The position numbers were made by a program, and so were the translations under genes. From Odontocerum albicorne (Eukaryota > Arthropoda > Insecta > Trichoptera > Odontoceridae), in assembly GCA_949825065.1 (NCBI GenBank), contig OX463844.1:3308215-3372214 (forward strand): a stretch of DNA of 64,000 bases, written 5' to 3'. The notes under the pieces are model-generated. The model did no database searches. It was not told the DNA's origin and was given only the letters and a program-made list of their open reading frames with translations. Shown piece after piece: positions 55,698 through 64,000 of this stretch (position 1 is its first letter; the number at the start of each line of letters is the position of its first letter).

Positions 55698-55996
55698 TTC
55701 TATAATGTCACACCGTGAGAAATTTGACATGGTGCATATATTTTGCTGATAATTAGGATATCTTGAAAAGCCGGGAGACCACACTGTCTTCAGTCCCATT
55801 CATCGAGCTTTCGGGCTAACAACCTCTTAGTAGACACGGAACTTGCGGTTTGCCATTTCACGTGCTGTAAATACTATGTCAGACCAAAAGAGGGGACAAC
55901 ACTATGTTAATATGCGTTGCTTTCTACATTACACAAGACACATTTGGTACAAGTATATATAACACATAATAAAAGCCTTCCTGAGTGTTTTTAGTC
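55698..55996. other. Unassigned
   Basis: No ORF or repeat match was found. Confidence 0.4.
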
Positions 55997-56230
55997 CAGT
56001 CGTACTCAAACTTTCTAGTGAGGTGGACCATTCATTCATTCAGCATCACTTAGTGACTGACTTAATTTTTTTTAATAGGGTTGAATATTTAAAAGTTTGC
56101 GCAAAAATTGTTTTATCAAATTTCAAAGAAAAATATGTAAATACTTAGAACTTATTAAAGTTATGGTCTATGGCTACTGCCGACCCGCGGACCTAGACCG
56201 GTCCGCAGACCACCATTTAAGTAGTACTGC
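55997..56230. mobile_element. Candidate hAT-type MITE
   Basis: The left end, CAGTCGTACTCAAACTTTC, and the complement of the right end, CAGTACTACTTAAATGGTGG, are similar, both followed by GGACC words. The flanks TTTTTAGT and CTTTAGAA share TTTAG but are not a clean 8-bp duplication. Confidence 0.45.
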
Positions 56231-56713
56231 TTTAGAACATCAATACAGAACGTTTACATTATATATTTCTAAGTAAATTAATCAAAAGAACGATCAAGAC
56301 TACCGGAAATGGACTATCATTCGATATAAAATAAACATTTATTAAAAAAAATATTTATTAAATTTAAAACTTCCCGTTAAGAATAAGACGTAAGTGGGTT
56401 AATTCTGAATTGATGATATAACAGGGCCATTTATATGTTTACAAAATAAAAAATGAAACTATATCTCTCCCTGCTTTTTGATTGATCGTTAACGCTTGTA
56501 AAGTTGCAGTTAAAATGACTGTGAAATTCACAAATTTCGTTATATGGGTGGGAACATAAAAATAAAATAGATATTTATGTTGTCAAATATTTTAATATGC
56601 TTTCAAACCAATTTATCAATGTTTTTTCCTCTTAATTAAAAGGTATTCCGTATTTTTTGTAGTTTTTATACGTTTATTTTTTATTGCTATTCGAGAATTC
56701 ATTTTCAATATAG
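56231..56713. other. Unassigned AT-rich stretch
   Basis: No feature was recognised. Confidence 0.45.
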
Positions 56714-56722
56714 AGTATCACT

Positions 56723-57464
56723 GTGGCGGAGAAGAATCTTGGAGGACAATGGATTGAGACTGAGCAGAAAGAAAACAGAGTATCTGTACCTACTCGAGAA
56801 CACAAATGCTGTCTCCCCCGTAATGCAAATGGATGGAGAAACATTACCAAATTGTGACTCCTTTAAGTATCTTGGGTCACTCATCCATAGCGATGGAGGA
56901 AGTGCAGCAGATGTAACACACACAATTAGTGTTGGATGGATGAAGTTTAGATCAATGACGGGAGCTCTATGTGATCCGAAAATGCCAGTGAAGTTAAAAG
57001 GAAAAGTATACCAAACGATTGTCAGACCCGCACTCCTCTATAGCTCCGAATGCTGGACGATGTATAACTCTTAGTCTAGGCAACTAGAAACTGCTGAAAT
57101 TCACATGCTAAGATGGTCAGCTGGTGTGTCCCTAAGAGACAAAATAAAAAGTTCACGCATTCGTGGAAGCCTAGGTGTTACAGACATCAACAGCAAGATG
57201 GAGGAGAGGCGATTGAGATGGTATGGGCACATTGGACGCAGAGCACCCGATCACATTGTGAACCAGGCAATCTCCATGGATCTTCCTCGAATAACAACCA
57301 GAGGAAGACCAAAGAATTCATGAGTTGTGCAAAAAGATAACCTGATGCAGAGGCACGGCCTGGGGGACGTAGTCCGGGACAGAAGAGCATACAACCTGAG
57401 GATGAGGAGAGCTGACCCCAACAGACTTCGCAGACAGTGAGTTGGGATGGAGCCAGGGAGAAGA
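56723..57464 (+). pseudogene. RTE-type LINE 3' copy with 9-bp TSD
   Basis: AGTATCACT flanks it at 56714-56722 and 57465-57473. The frame starts WRRRILEDNGLRLSRKKTEY (end of the RT fingers/palm), then CDSFKYLGSLIHSDGG (motif E region), KGKVYQTIVRPALLYSSECW, a TAG after MYNS, RLRWYGHIGRRAPDHIVNQ and ADPNRLRRQ with stop. A second TGA lies after GRPKNS. It is the same family as 23760-24190, and the two are about 95 percent alike over the shared 400 bp by eye. Confidence 0.92.
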
Positions 57465-57584
57465 AGTATCACTATTGGTTCTGTGTTTTTGTATTTTGAA
57501 CATTTTTATATACGAGTATTTCATAAAAGTAAAATATAACACAAATATTTGGCAAAGGTCTATGCAAATTAATATATTGTTTAC

Positions 57585-57785
57585 AGTTAAGACATTAATG
57601 TTGTGGAGGTTTAAAGACATGGTAATTTGTTTTATCAAACACTGTTTATTCCACTTTTTGTAACGGTATAGCCCTACGGTTTTGAGGCTTTTACCTCATC
57701 ATCAGGGGAGCTTATTTGTTCTCCCTGTGAGGTTTATACCGTTACAAAAAGTGGAATGAACAGTGTTTGATAAAGCAAATTGATA
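57585..57785 (-). mobile_element. Penelope-like pseudo-LTR, inverted pair
   Basis: 57585-57720 is a minus-strand pLTR (sense: CTGATGATGAGGTAAAAG, then CCTC, AAAACCGTAGGGCTATACCG). 57725-57785 carries a plus-strand pLTR piece (ATACCGTTACAAAAAGTGGA, then AACAGTGTTTGATAAAG). The two can form a hairpin with arms of about 45 bp. This mirrors the arrangement at 38262-38880. Confidence 0.75.
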
Positions 57786-57789
57786 TCTT

Positions 57790-57955
57790 CAGAACAAATC
57801 TAATTTATATATTATAACTATGAACTTACTTAATTTTAATATCTTACGTGTCATTTTATTTTTAATAAACTTAATATTTAATAGTTAACACCTACGTACT
57901 AACTAGATCACAATTCTTAGAACTTATTATTTAGCACGTACGTGTTCACTCGTTC
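57790..57955 (-). repeat. Jockey-type LINE 3' UTR, copy 3
   Basis: The complement reads GCTAAATAATAAGTTCTAAG, then GTAGGTGTTAACTATTAAAT, matching 13590-13700 and 36095-36200. Confidence 0.7.
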
Positions 57956-58129
57956 AGACTACTTCCACATTCCATCCCAGTCACTCAGTCTCCTCTGCAT
58001 GCACTGTAGGTGGACTAGTCAGGCAACAGATGATGCTTCGGAAGCTTGTGCTTATAGCGGAAAGGTAGGTCGGACTTAAAACGTTGTGATTGTTTTTTAA
58101 AAATACTGTATTTTTCCATTTAAAATAAT

Positions 58130-58195
58130 GGTATAACCCTACCGGTTTCAAAGTTTTCACCTCAATACCAAGGGAGCAAAAACAAGACTTTTTAA
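58130..58195 (-). mobile_element. Penelope-like pseudo-LTR scrap
   Basis: The complement reads TGAGGTGAAAACTTTGAAAC, then CGGTAGGGTTATACCATT. The CTGATGA part is degraded. Confidence 0.6.
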
Positions 58196-58280
58196 AAGCT
58201 TTAGTAAACCTATTACAATATATTTAAAGCTCCACAGAGCTTACGCCTGAAATTTAAATAATTAAACATGTTTTGGCCAA

Positions 58281-58402
58281 ATTTTATAGCAGTAGCCGCC
58301 AGTATACTTATTAAATAAGTTATTTTATAGCAGTAGCCGCCAATATACTTATTAAATAAGTTATTTTATAGCAGTAGCCGCCAGTATACTTATTAAATAA
58401 GT
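58281..58402. repeat. 41-bp tandem repeat, 3 copies
   Basis: ATTTTATAGCAGTAGCCGCC starts at 58281, 58322 and 58363, with one base difference between copies. Confidence 0.95.
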
Positions 58403-58434
58403 AGTTTAATTTTTTGTAATATTTTAAACTTTTA

Positions 58435-58535
58435 ATAAGTGGGATCAATTCCCCGAAATAAAATACCCTTGAAGAAAATCTGCTCTATAAACGGTACGGT
58501 ATAAAAAACTTTTTTACTATTATTTTTATAAATAT
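58435..58535 (+). repeat. Dispersed repeat C, copy 6
   Basis: ATACCCTTGAAGAAAATCTG, then CTCTATAAACGGTACGG and an ATT-rich end follow the family. Confidence 0.6.
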
Positions 58536-58759
58536 TGAGACCACTTAGTCACAGGTCTTGCCTAGTAAATTGGTTCTCTAAATTAAAAAAACATGTAGGA
58601 TTTTTTTTATCTATTTGTATAATGCGGTTCGCTTTCCCACTAAAGCAACGTAATTTTTAAAGGGATAATCGTGAATAAAAAAGTACATATCATTTTTATG
58701 TAACTTCATTTATGCAGTCATTCGTTATTCCTCTATATATCTGAATCGGTAATGAAGAC

Positions 58760-59353
58760 AATTTGAAAAGTGTGAATGGGAGACAATATTATGTTTGAAA
58801 CTGATAATCCTACTCAGTTTCTGCTGGGCATGCTCGGATATAACTCCTTGAGCGTAAGAAGAGATCTGCGTCTCCTGGTATACGTTGTCAAATTCGTTCG
58901 AGGAGTTGTGAGCTGTCCAGCATTACTACAAAGATTAGCGTTAAATGTTCCTAACCATTACACAAGACTGCGCCGGCAAGAACTGTTCTCAATAACATAC
59001 GCAAGAACGGGTCTTCCAGCCGCTATGCCTTTTGGAAGGGCCTTAACTCTTCTGAATGGGACTGCTTCAGATATTGACATATTTCATATCACATTACCAA
59101 AAGCAAAAGTTAATTTTCTCCTTAGATTGAGCGCGTTAGAAAGCACTCATCAACATACTTAAGTGACTGTGAATATATGTGTATCATATGTTTTTGTGTA
59201 TATACTCGTATGTATGCATATGCATTATTTTTTATTTTATATAATTTTTTTTCTATGTAATTTTTCTTCTTTTTTAATATCTTGTATTTTTCAAAGTAAT
59301 TTGGCTAAGCCTGTTTTGAACAAATAAATAAATTTAAAAAAATTTAAAAAAAA
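58760..59353 (+). pseudogene. CR1/Jockey-type LINE C-terminal domain and 3' end
   Basis: The ORF reads LGYNSLSVRRDLRLLVYVVK, FVRGVVSCPALLQRLALNVP, NHYTRLRRQELFSITYARTG and PFGRALTLLNGTASDIDIFH, ending SALESTHQHT. The YNSL-x-x-RR-D, CP-LL-x-R, NVP-x5-R, and F-x-IP/IT-x-ART blocks are the usual post-RT domain of these LINEs. The 3' UTR contains AATAAATAAA and ends in A-rich repeats. It carries TACTCGTA at 59213. Confidence 0.88.
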
Positions 59354-59724
59354 TGGCATTCGGGTTAAAAACCACTAAAGTAGGCACAAAGTTCACAGTT
59401 ACTACTGCTCGTGAACAACCAACAACACTCACACATGTATAGTGCGGGTTTTGTTACCAGAAGAACTCTTTAACCATTTACTGGTTTAAGTACACATTAG
59501 TCGCTCGTGCGCGGAAGTTACGCTAGAATGTATCTGTGAGTCGAGCGCTCAGGCATTCGCATTCATAGGCTGAACGCGCTCACAATCGTGTTTTGTCCGT
59601 GTTCCGGGCACTGAGCCACTCCACTCGTTCGGGCTAAATTTAGCAAATACGAACACGCTCACACACATAAGCGGCTCATACGCGTGTTTTAATCAGTGTG
59701 TGGCTTTTAATCTGACTGGGACTT
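59354..59724. other. Unassigned; GC-richer 59440-59710
   Basis: Many CGCGC and GCTC words but no repeat match and no ORF. It could be an unknown MITE. Confidence 0.35.
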
Positions 59725-59790
59725 TTTTAATTTGATTGTTTTGGTATTATCGGGTATCAAACCCAAAACCAGCGTCTTACTAAGTTTCGT
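59725..59790 (-). repeat. tRNA-like SINE head fragment
   Basis: On the minus strand AAACTTAGTAAGACGCTGG and TTTTGGGTTTGATACCCGAT are A- and B-box-like. Confidence 0.5.
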
Positions 59791-59829
59791 GAATAATAAA
59801 TGAGTGTTACTAATAAACAAATTTCAATA

Positions 59830-59940
59830 TGTGTAGAGGGTATACAAAAAACGAGTTGAAAAATGTGTGTCGAGATATGAAAATCTGGTTCTCTGTCCTA
59901 TCTGCCTATCCCGACAGGTAAATGGCATGTAGGTATGTAT
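59830..59940 (+). pseudogene. LINE-T 3' terminus
   Basis: AAAATGTGTGTCGAGATATG, then TCTGTCCTATCTGCCTATCC, GACAGGTAAATGGC, then (GTAT)n-like tail. This is the array-free form of the segment expanded at 5843 and 21294. Confidence 0.6.
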
Positions 59941-60002
59941 GTAGGTATTAAAACATTACGCGACAAATCACACATGGGATTATACAAACCTTGTAATAGA
60001 TA

Positions 60003-60233
60003 CAGTACCCGACGCTAAGTAATACACATCGGGCTTTAGAAAGATGCGGTCGGCCATAGTCGGCTAACTTAGGCTTTGTAGAGCGTCGTCTCTGTCGCAC
60101 GATGCGCTAACAGTCTCGCGACGGAACACGTGAATGAATGACAAAGACGACGATCTACAAAGCCGAAGTTAGCCGATTATGGCCTACAGTCTCTTTCTTA
60201 AGCCCGATGTGTATTACTTAGCGCCGGGTACTG
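60003..60233. mobile_element. Fold-back MITE with about 95-bp arms, TA flanked
   Basis: CAGTACCCGACGCTAAGTAA begins the left arm. The right arm is its near-perfect complement, starting CAGTACCCGGCGCTAAGTAA. TA lies at 60001-60002 and 60234-60235. Arms run to about 60098 and from about 60140, with a spacer of about 40 bp. TA duplication suggests a Tc1/mariner-type origin. Confidence 0.92.
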
Positions 60234-60334
60234 TACATACTTTTAGCAATTAGTCATCAGTTGAATAAGGTTACATTTTTTAATTGATTATTTAAATTAT
60301 AATCAAAATATATTTTGTATGCTTTCTAATAAAG

Positions 60335-60535
60335 ATGCCCTTCCATATCTTATGCAGGCTGGGGTGCATACATTGCACCAGGCGCTGCATTCCCTATCTT
60401 CAGTTGGCCTTTTCACCTGCCCTCAAAAACTCTGCATCTGCTTTAACCAACACCTTTTCGGTCAAATTTGATGGAAGACAATATTCCTTTAAGACAGGGT
60501 TTTTCTTCAAAATCAATAAAAGATAAAAAAAATAT
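60335..60535 (+). other. Unrecognised 63-codon ORF with polyA signal
   Basis: CACCAGGCGCTGCATTCCC and neighbours are GC-richer than their surroundings. TCAATAAAAG followed by an A run at 60515-60535 suggests the 3' end of a retroposed sequence. The ORF is not recognised. Confidence 0.3.
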
Positions 60536-60599
60536 TATTCCGAAAAATGTAAATTTTTATTAAATTTTTTTTTAATTTCGACAACGGTTAGTCAAATGC

Positions 60600-61050
60600 T
60601 ACGTTCTGTCAGTGTTATTGCATGGAGTGGAATTATGGACCCTCAAAGTTGGTAGTATGAACCGACTGGAAGCATTCGAAATGTGGATGCACCGGAGAAT
60701 GCTACGGATACCCTGGACGGATATGGTCAGCAACAACAAGGGTTCTTCAAAGAGCCAAAGTTGATAGAGAGTTGCTGACTGATATTAAAATCCGAAAGGT
60801 GTCCTACTTGGCTCACGTACTTAGAGAAGCAAAGAACAAATTACTGCACCTGATCATCCAAAGCCAAATAGAAGGCCGAAGAGGTGTTGGCAGGAGGAAA
60901 ATCTCCTGGCTCCACAATATACGTGATTGGACTGGCATAAGGGGCGTTGAAGATCTTTTTCGGGCTGCCGGGGACAAAGATGCCTACTCTCAGGTGATAT
61001 TCAACGTCGGGGGTACCTGACATGACACTGAGAAGAAGAAGAAGTAGTTT
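60600..61050 (+). pseudogene. RTE-type LINE tail
   Basis: Frames give LLHGVELWTLKVGSMNRLEA, FEMWMHRRMLRIPWTDMVSN, then after a break and stop ELLTDIKIRKVSYLAHVLRE, EGRRGVGRRKISWLHNIRDW and TGIRGVEDLFRAAGDKDAYS. This is the canonical tail (FEMW-x-RRMLRIPWTD, GRRGVGRRK-x-SWL-x-NIR-W). It ends in GAAGAAGAAGAAG. Confidence 0.9.
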
Positions 61051-61255
61051 TTAAAGTATGTTGAATAATTAATGCAATTTTTTTTCGTATTGTATTACTT
61101 CGAACTTATTTTAAAGAGCCTATTTTTTCCACACTTTCAGAAAGATATTTTAAATGGCTTGAGGTAGAAAAAAAGACCGGAACCGTCGTGAAGAGTCTTA
61201 TTAACTACGCCATTGAGTTTATTTGTTTCTTGTAATCTTTGTGGGAAAATATTGA

Positions 61256-61650
61256 AAGGTGATGAATAAATGTTGTAGAAATTTGGGCACTGATAAGAAC
61301 ATACGGAGTGAAAATGTATGACACGTTATGAAATAATTAGTAACGAATGTGAAATTAATGCTGATGTGCTGAAGAAGAGCCCGCTGAAAGATTTTGGGAG
61401 TGTATAACGAATGAGTGCTGAAAGAATTATAAAATAAATATATGTAGTGCAAATTTTAGTAAAAGCGTGTGAGAGGGTGATCAATAAAAGTGTGGTTGGA
61501 TCAAGTGAATGATATTTTGAAAGAAGGAAGCGTAGAAACTATGAGATATCAAAGAAATTGTATAAAAAAAACGTCGAAATAGGATAGTCTGGTACTCTTT
61601 TCTCTCTGCCAAACCCGGAAGAAAGATGGTATAATAGTATGTATGTAAGC
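61256..61650 (+). pseudogene. LINE-T tail with intact 3' junction
   Basis: GTGGTTGGATCAAGTGAATG, then TTTTGAAAGAAGGAAGCG, GTCTGGTACTCTTTTCTCTC, then ATGGTATAATAGTATGTATG. It serves as the uninterrupted reference for the MITE insertion at 9218. Confidence 0.75.
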
Positions 61651-61799
61651 TTTTGATTTAATTTTCGTTTTAATTGTTTAAAAAATATAAGTGAAAAACT
61701 TTCGGTAAATAATTCAAAATTATCATTAAACTATATATAATCTATTAAATGGGTTGAACTAACGTCTGTGTACGCAATAGGTGTAATAATTGTTATTTT

Positions 61800-62352
61800 A
61801 TTTATTAATTTTATTTATTTAACACATAACATGAAATATACGTAATTTGGGAAAAAACGACAGGTAATTTAATTTGGGCACACAATTTTAATAGATCTGG
61901 GTTTGTTGCCTTTCATTTGTCATGTCCCCAGTAAACTAGGCTATTGCCAGTATCTCAATGAGGACATATAGCATGAAAAAATAAATAGATTTGGTTTTCC
62001 GATTTTTGATTACATAAAACCCCGTTGCACATTCTCATCGACCTGACTAACAGTGACACCCAATTATATATGTACGAGTATACATCACGCGAAATCAAAC
62101 TCCTCACACTTCATCACTCCAGACAGACCAAAACATTCATCTAACAATATACCGCAAAAAATCATAAAAAATAATAAAAAACACTACACTCAAGAGCTCA
62201 CACAAACCTTTGCTACAAGCCTTTCTTATTGCAAACCCAAGTACTCAAACTCTTGTCGCAATAACAACCACGCTCCGATCGACTGTATAAATTGTTTTCC
62301 TCCCTTTGCCTTTATTGAATTCGGCATCTCATTGTATGTCATGGAAGTTTGA
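61800..62352. repeat. Dispersed repeat E, copy 3
   Basis: It has the same block order as 29945 and 34235, including TCCCCAGTAAACTAGGC and GCTCCGATCGACTGTATAAA. It carries the footprint 8-mer at 62073. Confidence 0.75.
62073..62080. other. Candidate Minos-type excision footprint
   Basis: TACGAGTA here interrupts a segment that in repeat E copy 1 (about 30148) is ATGTATACATCACG, i.e. 6 bp shorter. Confidence 0.75.
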
Positions 62353-62531
62353 TAGTTATTATTTAATTGAGAAAAAAAAATTACTAAGGGCATTTTAATT
62401 TTTCACTTATTATTTTTCAGCTGTCATTTCTTGGTATGATTATAAGACATACTGGTAAAATAATTATTAGTAATTATGTTTTTATTCAGAAGAGATGAAT
62501 TTTTTGTTGAACTATAAAATGTAAATTTTAA

Positions 62532-62833
62532 CCCTTTTAATCCCACGGGGCCGATTATCGCCCCCAACTGGTGTTGCGAAAAATCCCACGGGGCCGATCA
62601 TCGGCCTCAAAGTGTTCATACAAGTTTTTATGTTGAATGAAAAAAATCAAAAAATATTTTTTTTATGAAATATGAAAATGGCTTATTATTTAGCACTCTA
62701 TAGGAAGGTCTTCACTAAAAAATAGGTTTAAAAACTAAATATTAACTGAGATAAAAAATAAAATATAAACTATTCTTTTTTTGCCAAAAAAATTTTCGCA
62801 CATTTTATGCAAAATATGCTGGGATTCAAAGAG
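62532..62833. mobile_element. piggyBac-type MITE, second family
   Basis: TTAA at 62528-62531 and 62834-62837. The ends are CCCTTTTAATCCCACGG and the inverse of CTCTTTGAATCCCAGCA. Near the left end, ATCCCACGGGGCCGAT is repeated 42 bp apart. The element is 302 bp, non-coding. Confidence 0.85.
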
Positions 62834-62837
62834 TTAA

Positions 62838-63388
62838 AACGAGGAAGCATTTTATCATGAGTGAGAATGCATACTTGATTCGTTTAACATTTATACTGTT
62901 TGCACTCAATTATTCACATATAATTTTTTTATGTAAATAAATTAATTTGGTCGTTAAATGTTTATCTAAAATTTTATATGTCAGTAAAATATACACTCTC
63001 TTCTGAGTTTGGTATCATTCAAATTTAACAATATTTATTATTTCAATTTCATTACGGGAACGGATTGAAATCATTTTGTTAAAAAAATATTGAAAAACCT
63101 ACAGACTAATGAATTATGGTTGTAAAATAAACTTCATATGTTAAAATAAATAATCGATCACGTCAATAAAAACGAGCTAGCGAGACTCGAGATAAGTTGG
63201 AACATAGCATCGTATTGAAAAAAATGTATGTATATTTACTTGCGTCGTTATCGAAGGAATTCCACTAGCAACAAAATAAAAAAAAATCCACAAATTTCAT
63301 AAAAGTTTCACGTAACTTTTTAAGAAACTCGCCGGCAATCTGTCTTTCATAAACTAATTATGTTTATAAAACACGTTATTTTTTATGA
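62838..63388. other. Unassigned AT-rich stretch
   Basis: No feature was recognised. Confidence 0.45.
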
Positions 63389-63466
63389 CATGCATGCCTT
63401 AATTTATGTCTAATAGCATGCATGCCTTAATTTATGTTTAATGGTATGCATGCTTAATTTATGCGC
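63389..63466. repeat. 28-bp tandem repeat, 3 copies
   Basis: CATGCATGCCTTAATTTATG starts at 63389 and 63417, with a shorter diverged third copy at 63445. Confidence 0.92.
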
Positions 63467-63695
63467 ATCGAGAGCCGTGATCTACAGTCACGAGTTGACT
63501 TCACGGAGGAAATAAAAATACTCATCTTACGTCCATCAGATATGATTTATACCATTGTAAATACATTTAAAAGGAAATAGAAACGAGGCACAATCATGTT
63601 TTGTATTACACTTCGTTTGTATACAAAACAACTATACTGTATTTTTATTATGCTGTACTTTTTTCCAAAAATAAAAATTATAAAAGACAATTTAT

Positions 63696-63829
63696 AAAGT
63701 ACCGCTTTAAATACAATTCTTGATGGTGTCTAATAAAATATTGATGGAATCGAACCCAATTTTATAGAAAGATTAAAAATATCACAAACAATAAGTACCG
63801 CTTAAAATGCAATTCTTGATGGTATCTAA
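63696..63829. repeat. Spaced direct duplication (37 bp, 97 bp apart)
   Basis: AGTACCGCTTTAAATACAAT and AGTACCGCTTAAAATGCAAT begin the copies, each continuing TCTTGATGGT-x-TCTAA. Confidence 0.85.
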
Positions 63830-64000
63830 CATCTGCATATATATGTTCAGAGAAACATATTTGGTAAGAAAACAGCTGAAAACACATCAAGAGAAGACGA
63901 ACTACAAAGAAACCTTAGAAGATCTTCCGATAGGTGATAGTAACACATTCGGTTTTAGGTGTTGTGTAGTGCACGAATGTATTGTTCATATATACTTATT

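Overview
The window looks like non-coding nuclear DNA from an arthropod, most likely an insect. It is AT-rich (roughly two thirds A+T by eye), has no operons and no intact host gene I can recognise. It is crowded with fragments of the element types common in insect genomes: RTE-like and Jockey/CR1-like LINEs, a Penelope-like element, hAT, mariner and piggyBac remnants, tRNA-derived SINEs, and many minisatellites. The likeliest setting is a large intron or an intergenic stretch. The only plausible host exons are two small phase-compatible pieces at 19972-20059 and 20418-20517.

Layout. 0-5 kb: a 59-bp tandem repeat, a LINE tail, two hAT remnants, and a piggyBac-type MITE at 4186-4800. 5-13 kb: a 105-bp and a 40-bp array, an ORF of an arthropod-wide unknown family (7174), a mariner-type MITE nested in a LINE tail (9218), an RTE endonuclease fragment, a SINE, and a (TA)n tract of about 54 units. 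13-24 kb: Jockey remnants, the best-preserved LINE (417-codon reverse-transcriptase ORF, 17215-18468) nested inside another LINE tail, a hAT MITE (18841), 38-bp and 46-bp arrays, and two 3' LINE copies. 24-38 kb: LINE tails on both strands with a 69-bp array, a 212-220-bp higher-order array, SINEs, and mariner transposase fragments. 38-46 kb: a Penelope-like element with a GIY-YIG domain (38262-38880), a decayed reverse transcriptase, LINE tails with a 102-bp array, and RTE tails. 46-64 kb: SINEs, a second copy of the piggyBac MITE, a 2-kb satellite grown from the 3' end of a LINE ORF (53222-55310), further RTE, LINE and Penelope pieces, a fold-back MITE (60003) and another piggyBac-type MITE (62532).

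How the parts relate. Names used below: LINE-T is the RTE-like family whose tail carries a GRPRKTWLDQ-type segment; LINE-D is the family with 3' ends at 11.2, 22.2 and 42.7 kb; SINE-A shares its 3' tail with LINE-D; SINE-B is a second tRNA-derived family. Several minisatellites are expansions of LINE tail sequence. The 8-mer TACGAGTA/TACTCGTA occurs 17 times, and where a related copy lacks it the difference is an insertion of exactly 6 bp at a TA. This matches the excision footprint known for Minos-type Tc1 transposons and suggests repeated past transposon excision across the window.

Limits: all homology calls rest on reading translations and comparing copies within the window. No database search or alignment was run, LINE clade names are approximate, and boundaries without target-site duplications are good to about 20 bp.
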